This document shows positions 1 through 6,348 of a DNA stretch of 9,446 nucleotides, in pieces. Below the pieces are notes generated by a model that saw only the letters and a list, made by a program, of their open reading frames with translations, was not told where the DNA came from and made no database searches. How positions within the stretch are numbered: position 1 is the first letter of the stretch; each line of letters starts with the position of its first letter. Made by a program: the position numbers and the translations under genes. The DNA lies in contig JAFOCX010000077.1 in the NCBI GenBank assembly GCA_017380975.1, positions 1-9,446 of the forward strand, given 5' to 3'. The DNA is from Lachnospiraceae bacterium. GTDB taxonomy: Bacteria; Bacillota; Clostridia; Lachnospirales; Lachnospiraceae.

Positions 1-1
1 A

Positions 2-535
2 GTGGTAAACCCGGATGTGAAAATCCTCGTAAATTCTGCTGGATGTGGGAAATATGGTAAAATCGGAGAATTGACGTCCGAAGAATCTTCTAATATGATC
101 CGACTCAATGTCGAAGCATTGACCGCGGTAACAGAACTTGTACTTCCGTATATTTCTGCAAACAGCAGGATCATCCAGTTCGCTTCGGCAGCTGCATTTG
201 TACCACAGCCGGGTTTTGCAGTATATGCAGCTACAAAATCCTATGTTCTTAGTCACAGCAGAGCTTTGGCTCATGAACTAAAATCAAGAAATATTTCCGT
301 GACAGCTGTATGTCCCGGCTCTGTTGAAACAGAATTCTTCGATTATGCTTTAAACGGAAAGAAATTACCATTATACAAAAAGGCAGTAATTTCGCAGCCG
401 GAAGTGGTCGTGAAGCATGCAATCTCAGACAGCTTAATGGGAAAATCGATGTCGATCTCAGGACCGATTATGAAAGGATTTTATCTGCTATGTAAATTTT
501 TGCCTCATGATCTGATCATGAAATTCATTAAATAA
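2..535 (+). CDS. Short-chain dehydrogenase/reductase, 5' partial
   Basis: This is the C-terminal 177 residues of a classical NAD(P)-dependent SDR oxidoreductase; the reading frame is open at the left edge, so the first GTG is probably an internal Val codon and the glycine-rich cofactor loop (TGxxxGxG) lies outside the window. Visible family marks, numbered from the first full codon, are an NNAG-type motif as NSAG (11-14), the structural/catalytic Asn36, catalytic Ser62, and the YxxxK pair Tyr75/Lys79 with the usual 13-residue Ser-to-Tyr spacing, then the CPG motif (104-106) that contacts the cofactor. The active site is therefore complete. The substrate cannot be told from sequence. The TAA stop is followed after 31 nt by the next gene, so it probably belongs to the same transcript. 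Family is secure; specific function is unknown. Confidence 0.9.
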   Translation: MVNPDVKILVNSAGCGKYGKIGELTSEESSNMIRLNVEALTAVTELVLPYISANSRIIQFASAAAFVPQPGFAVYAATKSYVLSHSRALAHELKSRNISVTAVCPGSVETEFFDYALNGKKLPLYKKAVISQPEVVVKHAISDSLMGKSMSISGPIMKGFYLLCKFLPHDLIMKFIK

Positions 536-566
536 CTAGTATTACACACGAAAAGAGGATACGAAT

Positions 567-1142
567 TTGAACAAACATAAAATCAGAAAAGGTCATTATG
601 GATACCGTGATGCTCATAAAAAAGCTCAGATCCGTAATGTGTCTATTTTTGCAGTTGCCATTGCAGCGATTTTAATCGGCAGATTTTTCGTAACATGGGA
701 AGATATGAAGAAAATGATGATGATCACAGCGATCCTTCTTGTACTTCCGATGGCGAACCTGGCATCTCCGATGTTGGTAAGCTGGAAATTTAAAACAGCG
801 CCTAAAGAACTGTATGATGCTGTAAAACCGTATGAACAGAAGTTTACAGTATTTTATGATCTGATCATTACCAACACGGATCTCATTATGCCGATTGATG
901 TGGCAGTGATCCATCCGACCGGCTTATATTTATTCTGCCCGGATAAAAAAGTGGATATTAAGAAAGCAGAAAAATTTATCAATGAGATTTTGATCGGATG
1001 GAAATTGGACGGAAATGCAAAGATCATGGTTGAGAAAAAGAATTATCTGAATCGTCTTGCATCTTTAAGAGATCTGACTGAGGAAGATGATGACGGAAGC
1101 ACCGAGTATATTACAAAAGTAATTCTGGGTCTCTCCATGTAA
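567..1142 (+). CDS. Uncharacterised two-helix membrane protein, TTG start
   Basis: I do not recognise a characterised family for this 191-residue protein. It starts with a basic N-terminus (residues 1-24, rich in Lys, Arg and His), then two hydrophobic segments at about 25-42 and 50-72 that look like a short membrane hairpin, followed by a soluble domain of about 120 residues with an acidic patch EEDDD (172-176). By the positive-inside rule both ends should be cytoplasmic. The start is a TTG chosen because AGAGGA (554-559) sits 7 nt upstream and no ATG is suitably placed. It is followed 21 nt later by the pseudouridine synthase ATG. Position inside an operon with other membrane proteins (HflK, HflC) is suggestive only. 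Coding status is well supported by length, RBS and context. Confidence 0.82.
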   Translation: MNKHKIRKGHYGYRDAHKKAQIRNVSIFAVAIAAILIGRFFVTWEDMKKMMMITAILLVLPMANLASPMLVSWKFKTAPKELYDAVKPYEQKFTVFYDLIITNTDLIMPIDVAVIHPTGLYLFCPDKKVDIKKAEKFINEILIGWKLDGNAKIMVEKKNYLNRLASLRDLTEEDDDGSTEYITKVILGLSM

Positions 1143-1163
1143 TTGAGGAAAGGAACTGAGAAT

Positions 1164-2147
1164 ATGCAGGAAATTACCATTGGCAAAAATGAAGCCGGTC
1201 AGCGATTGGACAAGTTCCTTGCGAAATATATGAATCTGGCGCCAAAGAGTTTTTTCTATAAGATGATGCGCAAAAAGAACATCACACTAAATGGAAAAAA
1301 ATGCGAAGGTGCTGAAAAACTGGCGGAAGGAGATATTGTTAAGCTGTTTTTATCTGACGAAACAATCGCCGGTTTTACAGAAGTCAAAGTTCAGAAAATC
1401 CAGAATACCAAGAAACAAAAACTGGATGTGATCTATGAGGATGATCACATTGTCCTGATCAATAAGCCAAGTGGAATGCTGTCTCAGAAAGCAAAAGAAA
1501 GCGATGTTTCACTTGTCGAATATTTGATCGACTATTTATTGGATTCAGGAGCCATCACGGAAGAATCTATGCGAAGCTTTCGCCCATCCATCTGTAACCG
1601 ACTGGACCGCAACACAAGTGGAATTGTTGCATGTGGTAAATCTTTAGCCGGTTTGCAGATGCTTTCCGAAGTATTTCGCGACAGAAGTATTCACAAATAC
1701 TATCAGTGTATCGTAAAAGGCGAGATGAAAGACAGCCGGACCATTGATGGATGGTTGTTAAAAGATGAGGCAACAAACAAAGTTCAGATTTTCAGAAGTG
1801 AAGTGAAGGATTCTCTCCCAATCCGTACAAAATACGAACCTCTGGCAACAAACGGAAGATATACTTTATTAAAAGTAACTTTGATTACCGGACGCTCCCA
1901 TCAGATCCGTGCTCACCTTGCATCGATCGGACATCCAATCTTGGGCGATTCAAAATATGGATCTTTTAGAAATAAGAATCAGCTCAATGCGGAAGATAAA
2001 TACCATATTCGATCCCAGCTTCTTCATTCTTATCGTCTGGAGTTTCCGGATTTAAAAGAGCCGTTTTCTTATTTGAGCGGAAAAGCCTATGAGGCCCAGC
2101 TTCCGAAAGACTTTATGAAAGTGATTGAGGGCGAAGATCTCAATTAA
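1164..2147 (+). CDS. RluA-family RNA pseudouridine synthase with S4 domain
   Basis: This 327-residue enzyme should isomerise uridine to pseudouridine in structured RNA, probably 23S rRNA, in the cytoplasm. An N-terminal S4 RNA-binding domain (about 6-65) is followed by the catalytic domain, with INKPSG (99-104), the catalytic-Asp motif NRLDRNTSG with Asp148, GRSHQIRAHL (243-252), GDSKYG (261-266) and a C-terminal LLHSYRLEF. The family motif is usually HRLDxxTSG; here His is Asn, a variant compatible with activity because the Asp is kept. I chose ATG 1164, with AAAGGA at 1149-1154, over the in-frame TTG at 1143 that abuts the previous stop and lacks a ribosome binding site. Domain layout matches RluC/RluD, but the target site cannot be assigned, so no gene symbol is given. 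RecU follows after 31 nt. Confidence 0.93.
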   Translation: MQEITIGKNEAGQRLDKFLAKYMNLAPKSFFYKMMRKKNITLNGKKCEGAEKLAEGDIVKLFLSDETIAGFTEVKVQKIQNTKKQKLDVIYEDDHIVLINKPSGMLSQKAKESDVSLVEYLIDYLLDSGAITEESMRSFRPSICNRLDRNTSGIVACGKSLAGLQMLSEVFRDRSIHKYYQCIVKGEMKDSRTIDGWLLKDEATNKVQIFRSEVKDSLPIRTKYEPLATNGRYTLLKVTLITGRSHQIRAHLASIGHPILGDSKYGSFRNKNQLNAEDKYHIRSQLLHSYRLEFPDLKEPFSYLSGKAYEAQLPKDFMKVIEGEDLN

Positions 2148-2156
2148 TATTTTTTC
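2121..2156 (+). terminator. Weak intrinsic terminator candidate at end of pseudouridine synthase gene
   Basis: An AT-rich stem pairs 2122-2129 with 2139-2146 (core ATTGAG/CTCAAT, one G-U pair, 9-nt loop) and runs straight into a T6 tract at 2151-2155 and flanking T. The stem overlaps the last codons and stop of the pseudouridine synthase gene. With only a few GC pairs it would be leaky at best; it may lower transcription into recU-hflKC rather than stop it, or it may be chance. Confidence 0.3.
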
Positions 2157-2178
2157 AGAAAAGAGGAAGGAGTAAACG

Positions 2179-2721
2179 ATGGGAACATGGAAAACCAGAG
2201 GGCTTCGCGGATCCACATTAGAAGATCTGATCAATCGAACCAATGATAGTTACCGTGAACATAAACTGGCATTGATCCAGAAGGTTCCGACTCCGATCAC
2301 TCCGATCGAGATTGATAAAGCCAGTCGTCATATTACACTGGCATATTTCGATACGAAGAGTACGGTTGACTATATTGGCGCGGTTCAGGGCATTCCAATC
2401 TGTTTTGATGCCAAGGAGTGTGCGGTAAAGACCTTTCCTCTTCAAAACATTCATCCTCACCAGATTGAATTTATGCATGAATTCGAGGATCAAGGTGGAG
2501 TGGCGTTTATCATACTTTCCTATACGTCGGAAGATGAGATTTATTATATTCCGTTTGATGTAATTTACGAATATTGGAAACGGATGGAAGGCGGAGGACG
2601 AAAAAGCTTTACTTATGAGGAAGTTGTTCCGAGAGCATGGAAGATTCGAACACATCGTGACATGCTCGTTCATTATCTGGAACAGCTGCAGATGGATCTA
2701 GATCGTAAAGAATCCATATAA
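2179..2721 (+). CDS. recU: RecU Holliday junction resolvase
   Basis: RecU is the Firmicutes junction-specific endonuclease that cuts Holliday junctions in recombinational repair and chromosome segregation, working with RuvAB and RecA. The 180 residues show the family core in order: GSTLEDLINRTN (11-22), LALIQKVPTPITPI (30-43), the metal site with Asp64, Asp77 and Lys79 (CFDAKE, equivalent to the FEAKE segment of Bacillus RecU), and FPLQNIHPHQ (86-95), whose terminal Gln matches a conserved active-site region. It is shorter than the roughly 200-residue Bacillus protein because it lacks about 24 N-terminal residues; the active site is intact. ATG 2179 has AAGGAG at 2167-2172. In Bacillus recU pairs with the penicillin-binding protein gene ponA; here its neighbours are a pseudouridine synthase and hflK. 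Motif identity makes the call strong. Confidence 0.93.
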   Translation: MGTWKTRGLRGSTLEDLINRTNDSYREHKLALIQKVPTPITPIEIDKASRHITLAYFDTKSTVDYIGAVQGIPICFDAKECAVKTFPLQNIHPHQIEFMHEFEDQGGVAFIILSYTSEDEIYYIPFDVIYEYWKRMEGGGRKSFTYEEVVPRAWKIRTHRDMLVHYLEQLQMDLDRKESI

Positions 2722-2754
2722 TATAAAATACAAACAGGAGGAAAAGCAAATTTT

Positions 2755-3906
2755 ATGATAGAAATGCTTATTTGGCTTGTTATGCTGGCTGCATTTGGCG
2801 TTTCTTCTTTAAAGAAGAGCGGTGCACTGGATCAGATGATGAGCGACTTTTCCAAGAAGAAAGAAAATCAAGAAGACAATGTAGTATTTGAACAGGACGA
2901 ACATGGTACACCGAAGAAGACAAAACGTCCTGCATCCGGAGGAGGAATGAACGTGAAAATTAATGCCGGTCACATTGGAAAAGGCATTGGTATTGCAGTA
3001 CTTGTTGTAATTTTAGGTATTTCTGCGCTGAGCAGTTATTATACACTCAGTGAACAGGAGATGGGTGTTGTTACGACATTTGGAAGCCCGGCAGTTGTAG
3101 AGTCTTCCGGTCTTCATTTTAAAATCCCGTTTATTCAGAAAGTAACAAAAGTATCAAAAGAGATCACAGGCATGCAGATCGGTTATACAACTGATCCGAA
3201 CCGTGCGTATGGAGCATCTCCGGATACTCCGGTTACGATCGAAAACGAAAGTTTAATGATCACAAAAGATTTTAACCTGACGAATGTCGATTTCTACATC
3301 GAATACATGGTTACAGATCCGATCCAGGCAGTTCGTCACAGAACTGTATATGAGGACATTATTAAAAATCTGGCACAGAGCTATATTCGTGATACGGTTG
3401 GTATGTACAATGTAGATGAAGTTATTACAACCGGAAAGACACAGATTCAGGAACGTATCAAAGAACAGCTGACACAGAGACTGGTTGACGAGAACATTGG
3501 TTATGGTATTTATAATGTTTCCATTCAGGACTCTGATATGCCGCGAGAGGATGTAGGAAACGCGTTTAAAGCCGTAGAAGATGCGAAACAGGGTATGGAG
3601 ACCGCGATCAATGAAGCGAAAAAATACCAGTCTGAAAATATTCCGAAAGCAAAGGCTGAAGCTGATAAGCTGATCCAGGAGGCAGAGGCATTCAAACAGG
3701 AGCGTATCAACGAGGCAACCGGTCAGGTAGCTCGATTTGAGGATACTTACGCAGAGTACGTGAAGTACCCGCTGATCACAAAGAAGCGTATGTTCTTTGA
3801 GACAATGGAAGAAATCCTTCCGGAATTAAAGGTAATCATTGACAATGGAAGCGGTACACAGACAATGCTTCCGTTAGAGCCGTTTACATCAACAATCGGT
3901 CAGTAA
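2755..3906 (+). CDS. hflK: HflK-like SPFH/band 7 membrane protein
   Basis: HflK and HflC form a large membrane scaffold that in Escherichia coli encloses and modulates the FtsH protease. This 383-residue protein has hydrophobic segments at about 4-19 and 75-97, the SPFH domain from about 97 to 265 (starting TLSEQEMGVVTTFG), an Ala/Glu/Lys-rich coiled coil at about 265-325, and an HflK-type tail with RMFFETMEEILPELKVIID (345-363). The linker between the hydrophobic segments is rich in Lys, so it is probably cytoplasmic and the SPFH domain extracytoplasmic. A helix at the extreme N-terminus is unusual, since E. coli HflK has one. AGGAGG (2736-2741) lies 13 nt before ATG 2755, a long gap; a second ATG at 2947 follows an internal GGAGGAGGA. 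HflC follows after 17 nt. FtsH is not in the window. Confidence 0.9.
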   Translation: MIEMLIWLVMLAAFGVSSLKKSGALDQMMSDFSKKKENQEDNVVFEQDEHGTPKKTKRPASGGGMNVKINAGHIGKGIGIAVLVVILGISALSSYYTLSEQEMGVVTTFGSPAVVESSGLHFKIPFIQKVTKVSKEITGMQIGYTTDPNRAYGASPDTPVTIENESLMITKDFNLTNVDFYIEYMVTDPIQAVRHRTVYEDIIKNLAQSYIRDTVGMYNVDEVITTGKTQIQERIKEQLTQRLVDENIGYGIYNVSIQDSDMPREDVGNAFKAVEDAKQGMETAINEAKKYQSENIPKAKAEADKLIQEAEAFKQERINEATGQVARFEDTYAEYVKYPLITKKRMFFETMEEILPELKVIIDNGSGTQTMLPLEPFTSTIGQ

Positions 3907-3923
3907 GAAAGGAGGAGAATGAT

Positions 3924-4796
3924 ATGAAGAAATTAAGTAAATCTTTTGTTGCGGTCATTGTTCTCGTTCTTGTACTGGTTGTCGGCGGCTCCAGTATCGT
4001 AAGCACATACAATGACGAATATAAGCTGATCCTTCAGTTCGGAAAGGTTGTAAAAGTCATCGATGAACCGGGTCTCAGCTTCAAGATCCCATTCATTCAG
4101 ACAACCATGTCTATTCCGAACTATGAAATGGTTTATGACCTTGTTCCGAGCGAGGTAAACACCAGAGATAAAAAGGTAATGGTAACAGACTCCTTTGCCT
4201 TATGGTCCGTAACAGATCCGTTAGAGTATCTGTCACGCCTCGGAGCAAATAAAGCAAATGCAGAGAGCCGTATTTCTGTAGTGGTTTATAATGCAGTTAA
4301 AAACGTCATTTCTTCTACTGATCAGGCTGATGTTATTTCTGGCCGTGACGGAAAACTGGCACAAATGATCACAGATAAGATCGGAGATTCTCTGGACAGC
4401 TACGGAATTACAGTTAAAAAGGTTGAAACTAAGATGTTAGACCTTCCGGATTCCAATAAAGAGTCTGTATATCAGCGTATGATCTCTGAGCGTCAGAACA
4501 TCGCTGCAGGATACATTGCGGATGGTCAGTACGAGTCCAATGTTATTAAAAACTCCACTGACCGTGAAGTGTCCGTATTAATCTCTGAAGCAAAAGCAAA
4601 GGCAGAGAAGATTCGTGCAGAGGGTGAAGCAGAGTACATGCGTATCCTCTCCGAGGCATACAATGATGAAGGCAAAGCTGAATACTATAACTACCTTAGA
4701 AGTCTGGATGCTTTAAAGGCAAGCCTGAAAGGCTCCAACAAGACGATCATTCTCAACGAAGATTCTGAAATTGCAAGAATTCTTCAGGGAAACTAG
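3924..4796 (+). CDS. hflC: HflC-like SPFH/band 7 membrane protein
   Basis: This is the expected partner of HflK in a 290-residue form close to the usual HflC size. A basic start (MKKLSK) precedes one membrane helix (7-27), which should leave the N-terminus inside and the rest outside the membrane. The SPFH domain runs from about 28 to 190 and contains GLSFKIPFIQT (50-60), VMVTDSFALWSVTDP (85-99) and the HflC-type VYQRMISERQNIAAGY (182-197), followed by an Ala/Glu/Lys coiled coil (210-245) and the late YYNYLRSLDALK (254-265). The segment after MISERQNIAA reads GYIADGQYESN, diverging from the usual R-S-E-G-rich HflC repeat. GGAGGAG at 3911-3917 sets ATG 3924. It is the last gene before a strong hairpin at 4809, so it probably ends the operon. 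Confidence 0.92.
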   Translation: MKKLSKSFVAVIVLVLVLVVGGSSIVSTYNDEYKLILQFGKVVKVIDEPGLSFKIPFIQTTMSIPNYEMVYDLVPSEVNTRDKKVMVTDSFALWSVTDPLEYLSRLGANKANAESRISVVVYNAVKNVISSTDQADVISGRDGKLAQMITDKIGDSLDSYGITVKKVETKMLDLPDSNKESVYQRMISERQNIAAGYIADGQYESNVIKNSTDREVSVLISEAKAKAEKIRAEGEAEYMRILSEAYNDEGKAEYYNYLRSLDALKASLKGSNKTIILNEDSEIARILQGN

Positions 4797-4808
4797 GTTA
4801 GCGTGGAC

Positions 4809-4856
4809 ATTCCCCAACAAGTATGATATGATATTTGTTGGGGAATTTGGTTTATT
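4809..4856 (+). terminator. Intrinsic terminator of the hflKC operon
   Basis: Perfect 12-bp arms ATTCCCCAACAA (4809-4820) and TTGTTGGGGAAT (4835-4846) extend inward by four more pairs (one G-U) to give a 16-bp stem with a 6-nt loop. The downstream tail is T-rich (TTGGTTTATT) rather than a pure U run. It begins 13 nt after the hflC stop, the expected place for operon termination. Confidence 0.75.
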
Positions 4857-4865
4857 GACCAAATT
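4844..4865. repeat. Palindrome AATTTGGT-N6-ACCAAATT before pepT
   Basis: Perfect 8-bp arms at 4844-4851 and 4858-4865 are separated by six bases. The palindrome overlaps the last 3 bp of the terminator stem, so the two hairpins compete only slightly. It could be a second terminator hairpin (followed by AGTATTTTAATT) or an operator for pepT; it also covers the TTGACC that could serve as a -35 element. The inverted repeat is seen directly; its role is not. Confidence 0.5.
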
Positions 4866-4882
4866 AGTATTTTAATTATAAA
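4855..4882 (+). promoter_or_regulatory. Weak promoter candidate for pepT
   Basis: TTGACC (4855-4860) and TATAAA (4877-4882) are separated by 16 bp, which resembles a sigma-A promoter. A start 6-7 nt downstream would fall inside the AAGGAG ribosome binding site (4881-4886), so this promoter would give an almost leaderless message. The true promoter may be elsewhere, or pepT may depend on read-through. Confidence 0.25.
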
Positions 4883-4893
4883 GGAGAAGGAAT

Positions 4894-6129
4894 ATGTCTA
4901 AAGTTGTTGATTATTTCTTAAAGTATGCATCTTATGACACTCAGTCCGCTGGTGACACAAAGATCAACCCGAGTACAGATAAGCAGTTTGAACTTGCTAA
5001 ATATCTTAAAAATCAGTTAGAAGAGATCGGTGTACAGGATGTTTCCATGAGTGATCGCTGCTACGTTTACGGTACAATTCCGGCTACAGTAGAAGCAGAT
5101 TGCCCGACAATCGGATTCCTTGCACATATGGATACATCTCCGGATTATCCGGATGATCCGACAAACCCGCAGATCATTACAAACTACGATGGCGGCGACA
5201 TCAAATTAGGCGATACAGAGTTCGTATTAAGCCCGTCCATGTTCCCGTTCATGAAAGACTATATCGGTCAGGATCTGATCACAGCTGACGGTCACACATT
5301 ACTTGGTGCTGACGATAAAGCAGGTATCGCAGAGATCATGTGCATGGCTGAGTATCTGATCAATCATCCGGAGATCCCGCATGGTACAATCAAAGTTGCA
5401 TTCACACCGGACGAGGAGATCGGTCACGGCGTTGATAACTTTGACGTTGAAGGCTTCGGTGCAGACTTTGCTTACACAGTTGACGGCGGCGCTTGGGGTT
5501 CTATGGAATATGAGACATTCAACGCAGCATCTTTAAGAGTATTTGTACATGGCCAGAACATTCATCCGGGCAGTGCAAAAGCAAAGATGAAAAACTCCGT
5601 TCAGATCGCTATGGAGTTCGATAACATGCTTCCGGCATTTGACAGACCGCAGTACACAGAGATGTACGAAGGTTTCTTCCACTTAAACAACATGGAAGGT
5701 AATGTAGAGAACACAGTTATGAATTACATCATCCGTGACCATTCCATGGAGATTTTTGAAAACAGAAAAGCACTCGTTAACCAGGTTGTTGCATTCTTAA
5801 ATGCAAAATATGGCGAAGGCACAGTAGAGATCAAGATGAATGATTCCTACTACAACATGGCAGAGAAGATCCTTCCGCATATGTTCTTACTTGACATCGC
5901 TGCAGAAGCTTTCAAAGAACTTGGCATTGATACACCGGTTGTTACACCGGTTCGCGGCGGTACAGATGGTGCAAGACTTTCCTACAGAGGTCTTCCGTGT
6001 CCGAACCTTTGCACAGGCGGCCACAACTACCATGGTAAATATGAGTTCATCTGCATCCAGTCTATGGAGAAGACAGTAGAGCTTCTTATCAAGATCGCTC
6101 AGAAATTCAAAGATGTAAAAAAGAACTAA
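4894..6129 (+). CDS. pepT: Peptidase T (tripeptide aminopeptidase, M20 family)
   Basis: PepT is a cytoplasmic zinc aminopeptidase that removes the N-terminal residue from tripeptides, the last stage of peptide use. At 411 residues it has the normal family length (about 408). The two-zinc site is complete: His78 and Asp80 in FLAHMDTSPD, Asp140 in LLGADDKAG, catalytic Glu174 and ligand Glu175 in TPDEEIGHG, Asp197 in YTVDGG, and His377 in GGHNYHGKYEF. The dimerisation domain inserts at about 205-320, with NIHPGSAK (222-229). AAGGAG at 4881-4886 lies 7 nt before the ATG. The gene stands alone between a terminator upstream and two tandem terminators downstream, so it is likely monocistronic. Proline is almost always CCG and codon choice is uniform, which suggests strong expression. 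Confidence 0.97.
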   Translation: MSKVVDYFLKYASYDTQSAGDTKINPSTDKQFELAKYLKNQLEEIGVQDVSMSDRCYVYGTIPATVEADCPTIGFLAHMDTSPDYPDDPTNPQIITNYDGGDIKLGDTEFVLSPSMFPFMKDYIGQDLITADGHTLLGADDKAGIAEIMCMAEYLINHPEIPHGTIKVAFTPDEEIGHGVDNFDVEGFGADFAYTVDGGAWGSMEYETFNAASLRVFVHGQNIHPGSAKAKMKNSVQIAMEFDNMLPAFDRPQYTEMYEGFFHLNNMEGNVENTVMNYIIRDHSMEIFENRKALVNQVVAFLNAKYGEGTVEIKMNDSYYNMAEKILPHMFLLDIAAEAFKELGIDTPVVTPVRGGTDGARLSYRGLPCPNLCTGGHNYHGKYEFICIQSMEKTVELLIKIAQKFKDVKKN

Positions 6130-6153
6130 TTCTAAATACATAATCGTATAAAC

Positions 6154-6193
6154 AGCGCCGTATCAGTGTATCTGATACGGCGTTTATTTATTT
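6154..6193 (+). terminator. Intrinsic terminator of pepT, first of two
   Basis: An 11-bp perfect stem pairs CGCCGTATCAG (6156-6166) with CTGATACGGCG (6172-6182) around a TGTAT loop, with two further outer pairs, and is followed by TTTATTTATTT. This is a textbook rho-independent terminator 24 nt after the pepT stop. Confidence 0.92.
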
Positions 6194-6194
6194 A

Positions 6195-6224
6195 ACCGCA
6201 TCCGTTTTGATGCGGTATTTTTGT
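6195..6224 (+). terminator. Intrinsic terminator of pepT, second of two
   Basis: ACCGCATC (6195-6202) pairs with GATGCGGT (6209-6216) around a 6-nt loop and is followed by ATTTTTGTT. It lies 12 nt after the first terminator, giving a tandem pair that should block read-through into the phosphatase gene. Confidence 0.85.
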
Positions 6225-6262
6225 TGTGAAAAATAACAAATTCATTGTTGAAAATAGCAAAA
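6221..6262. repeat. Two AT-rich near-direct repeats upstream of the phosphatase gene
   Basis: TTGTTGTGAAAAATAACAAA (6221-6240) and TTGTTGAAAATAGCAAAA (6245-6262) share TTGTTG, AAAATA and CAAA in the same order, starting 24 bp apart. The first copy is also an imperfect inverted repeat, TTGTT-N9-AACAA. They lie just upstream of a candidate -10 element, where an operator or an UP-like element could sit. The composition is AT-rich, so chance similarity is possible. Confidence 0.35.
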
Positions 6263-6279
6263 TGTGACAAAAGACGGGG

Positions 6280-6288
6280 TGGTATCAT
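6280..6288 (+). promoter_or_regulatory. Extended -10 promoter candidate for the phosphatase gene
   Basis: TGGTATCAT is a TGn extended -10 element with one mismatch from TATAAT. No good -35 hexamer is found at 16-18 bp upstream. A start near 6295 would give a leader of about 43 nt, which fits the gene start at 6338 and its ribosome binding site at 6327-6331. Confidence 0.35.
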
Positions 6289-6309
6289 GAAATGGAGATA
6301 GAGTGAAGA

Positions 6310-6348
6310 ATGGAAAAATATACGACAGAGGTAAAAAATGAACCATGA
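6310..6348 (+). other. 12-codon leader ORF overlapping the phosphatase start
   Basis: ATG 6310 opens a frame of 12 codons (MEKYTTEVKNEP) ending in TGA at 6346-6348, so it overlaps the first 11 bases of the phosphatase gene in another frame. The phosphatase ribosome binding site lies inside it. It could couple translation, but its own ribosome binding site (GGAG at 6294-6297, 12 nt away) is poor and nothing shows it is translated. Confidence 0.2.

Noticed and set aside
1143..1163. TTG at 1143 as the start of the pseudouridine synthase
   Set aside because: It directly abuts the previous stop and has no ribosome binding site, whereas ATG 1164 has AAAGGA at good spacing and gives a normal S4 domain start.
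2218..2673. 151-codon open frame on the minus strand inside recU
   Set aside because: It is fully antisense to a gene with clear RecU motifs, shows no family motif and has no convincing ribosome binding site; it is a shadow frame.
4821..4834. ATGATATGAT-type repeat in the terminator loop
   Set aside because: It is simply the inner pairing part and loop of the hairpin, not an independent repeat.
5840..6141. Overlapping open frames in the 3' part of pepT on both strands
   Set aside because: They overlap the conserved zinc-ligand region of pepT, have no recognisable domain, and follow from the uniform codon use of that gene.
6221..6240. Rex redox-regulator site upstream of the phosphatase gene
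   Set aside because: TTGTT-N9-AACAA has nine central bases instead of the eight in the Rex consensus and only partial inner matches, so it was not called.
6287..6301. Four-residue ORF (MKWR) upstream of the phosphatase gene
   Set aside because: It overlaps the candidate -10 element and would start before the predicted transcript start; too short to support.
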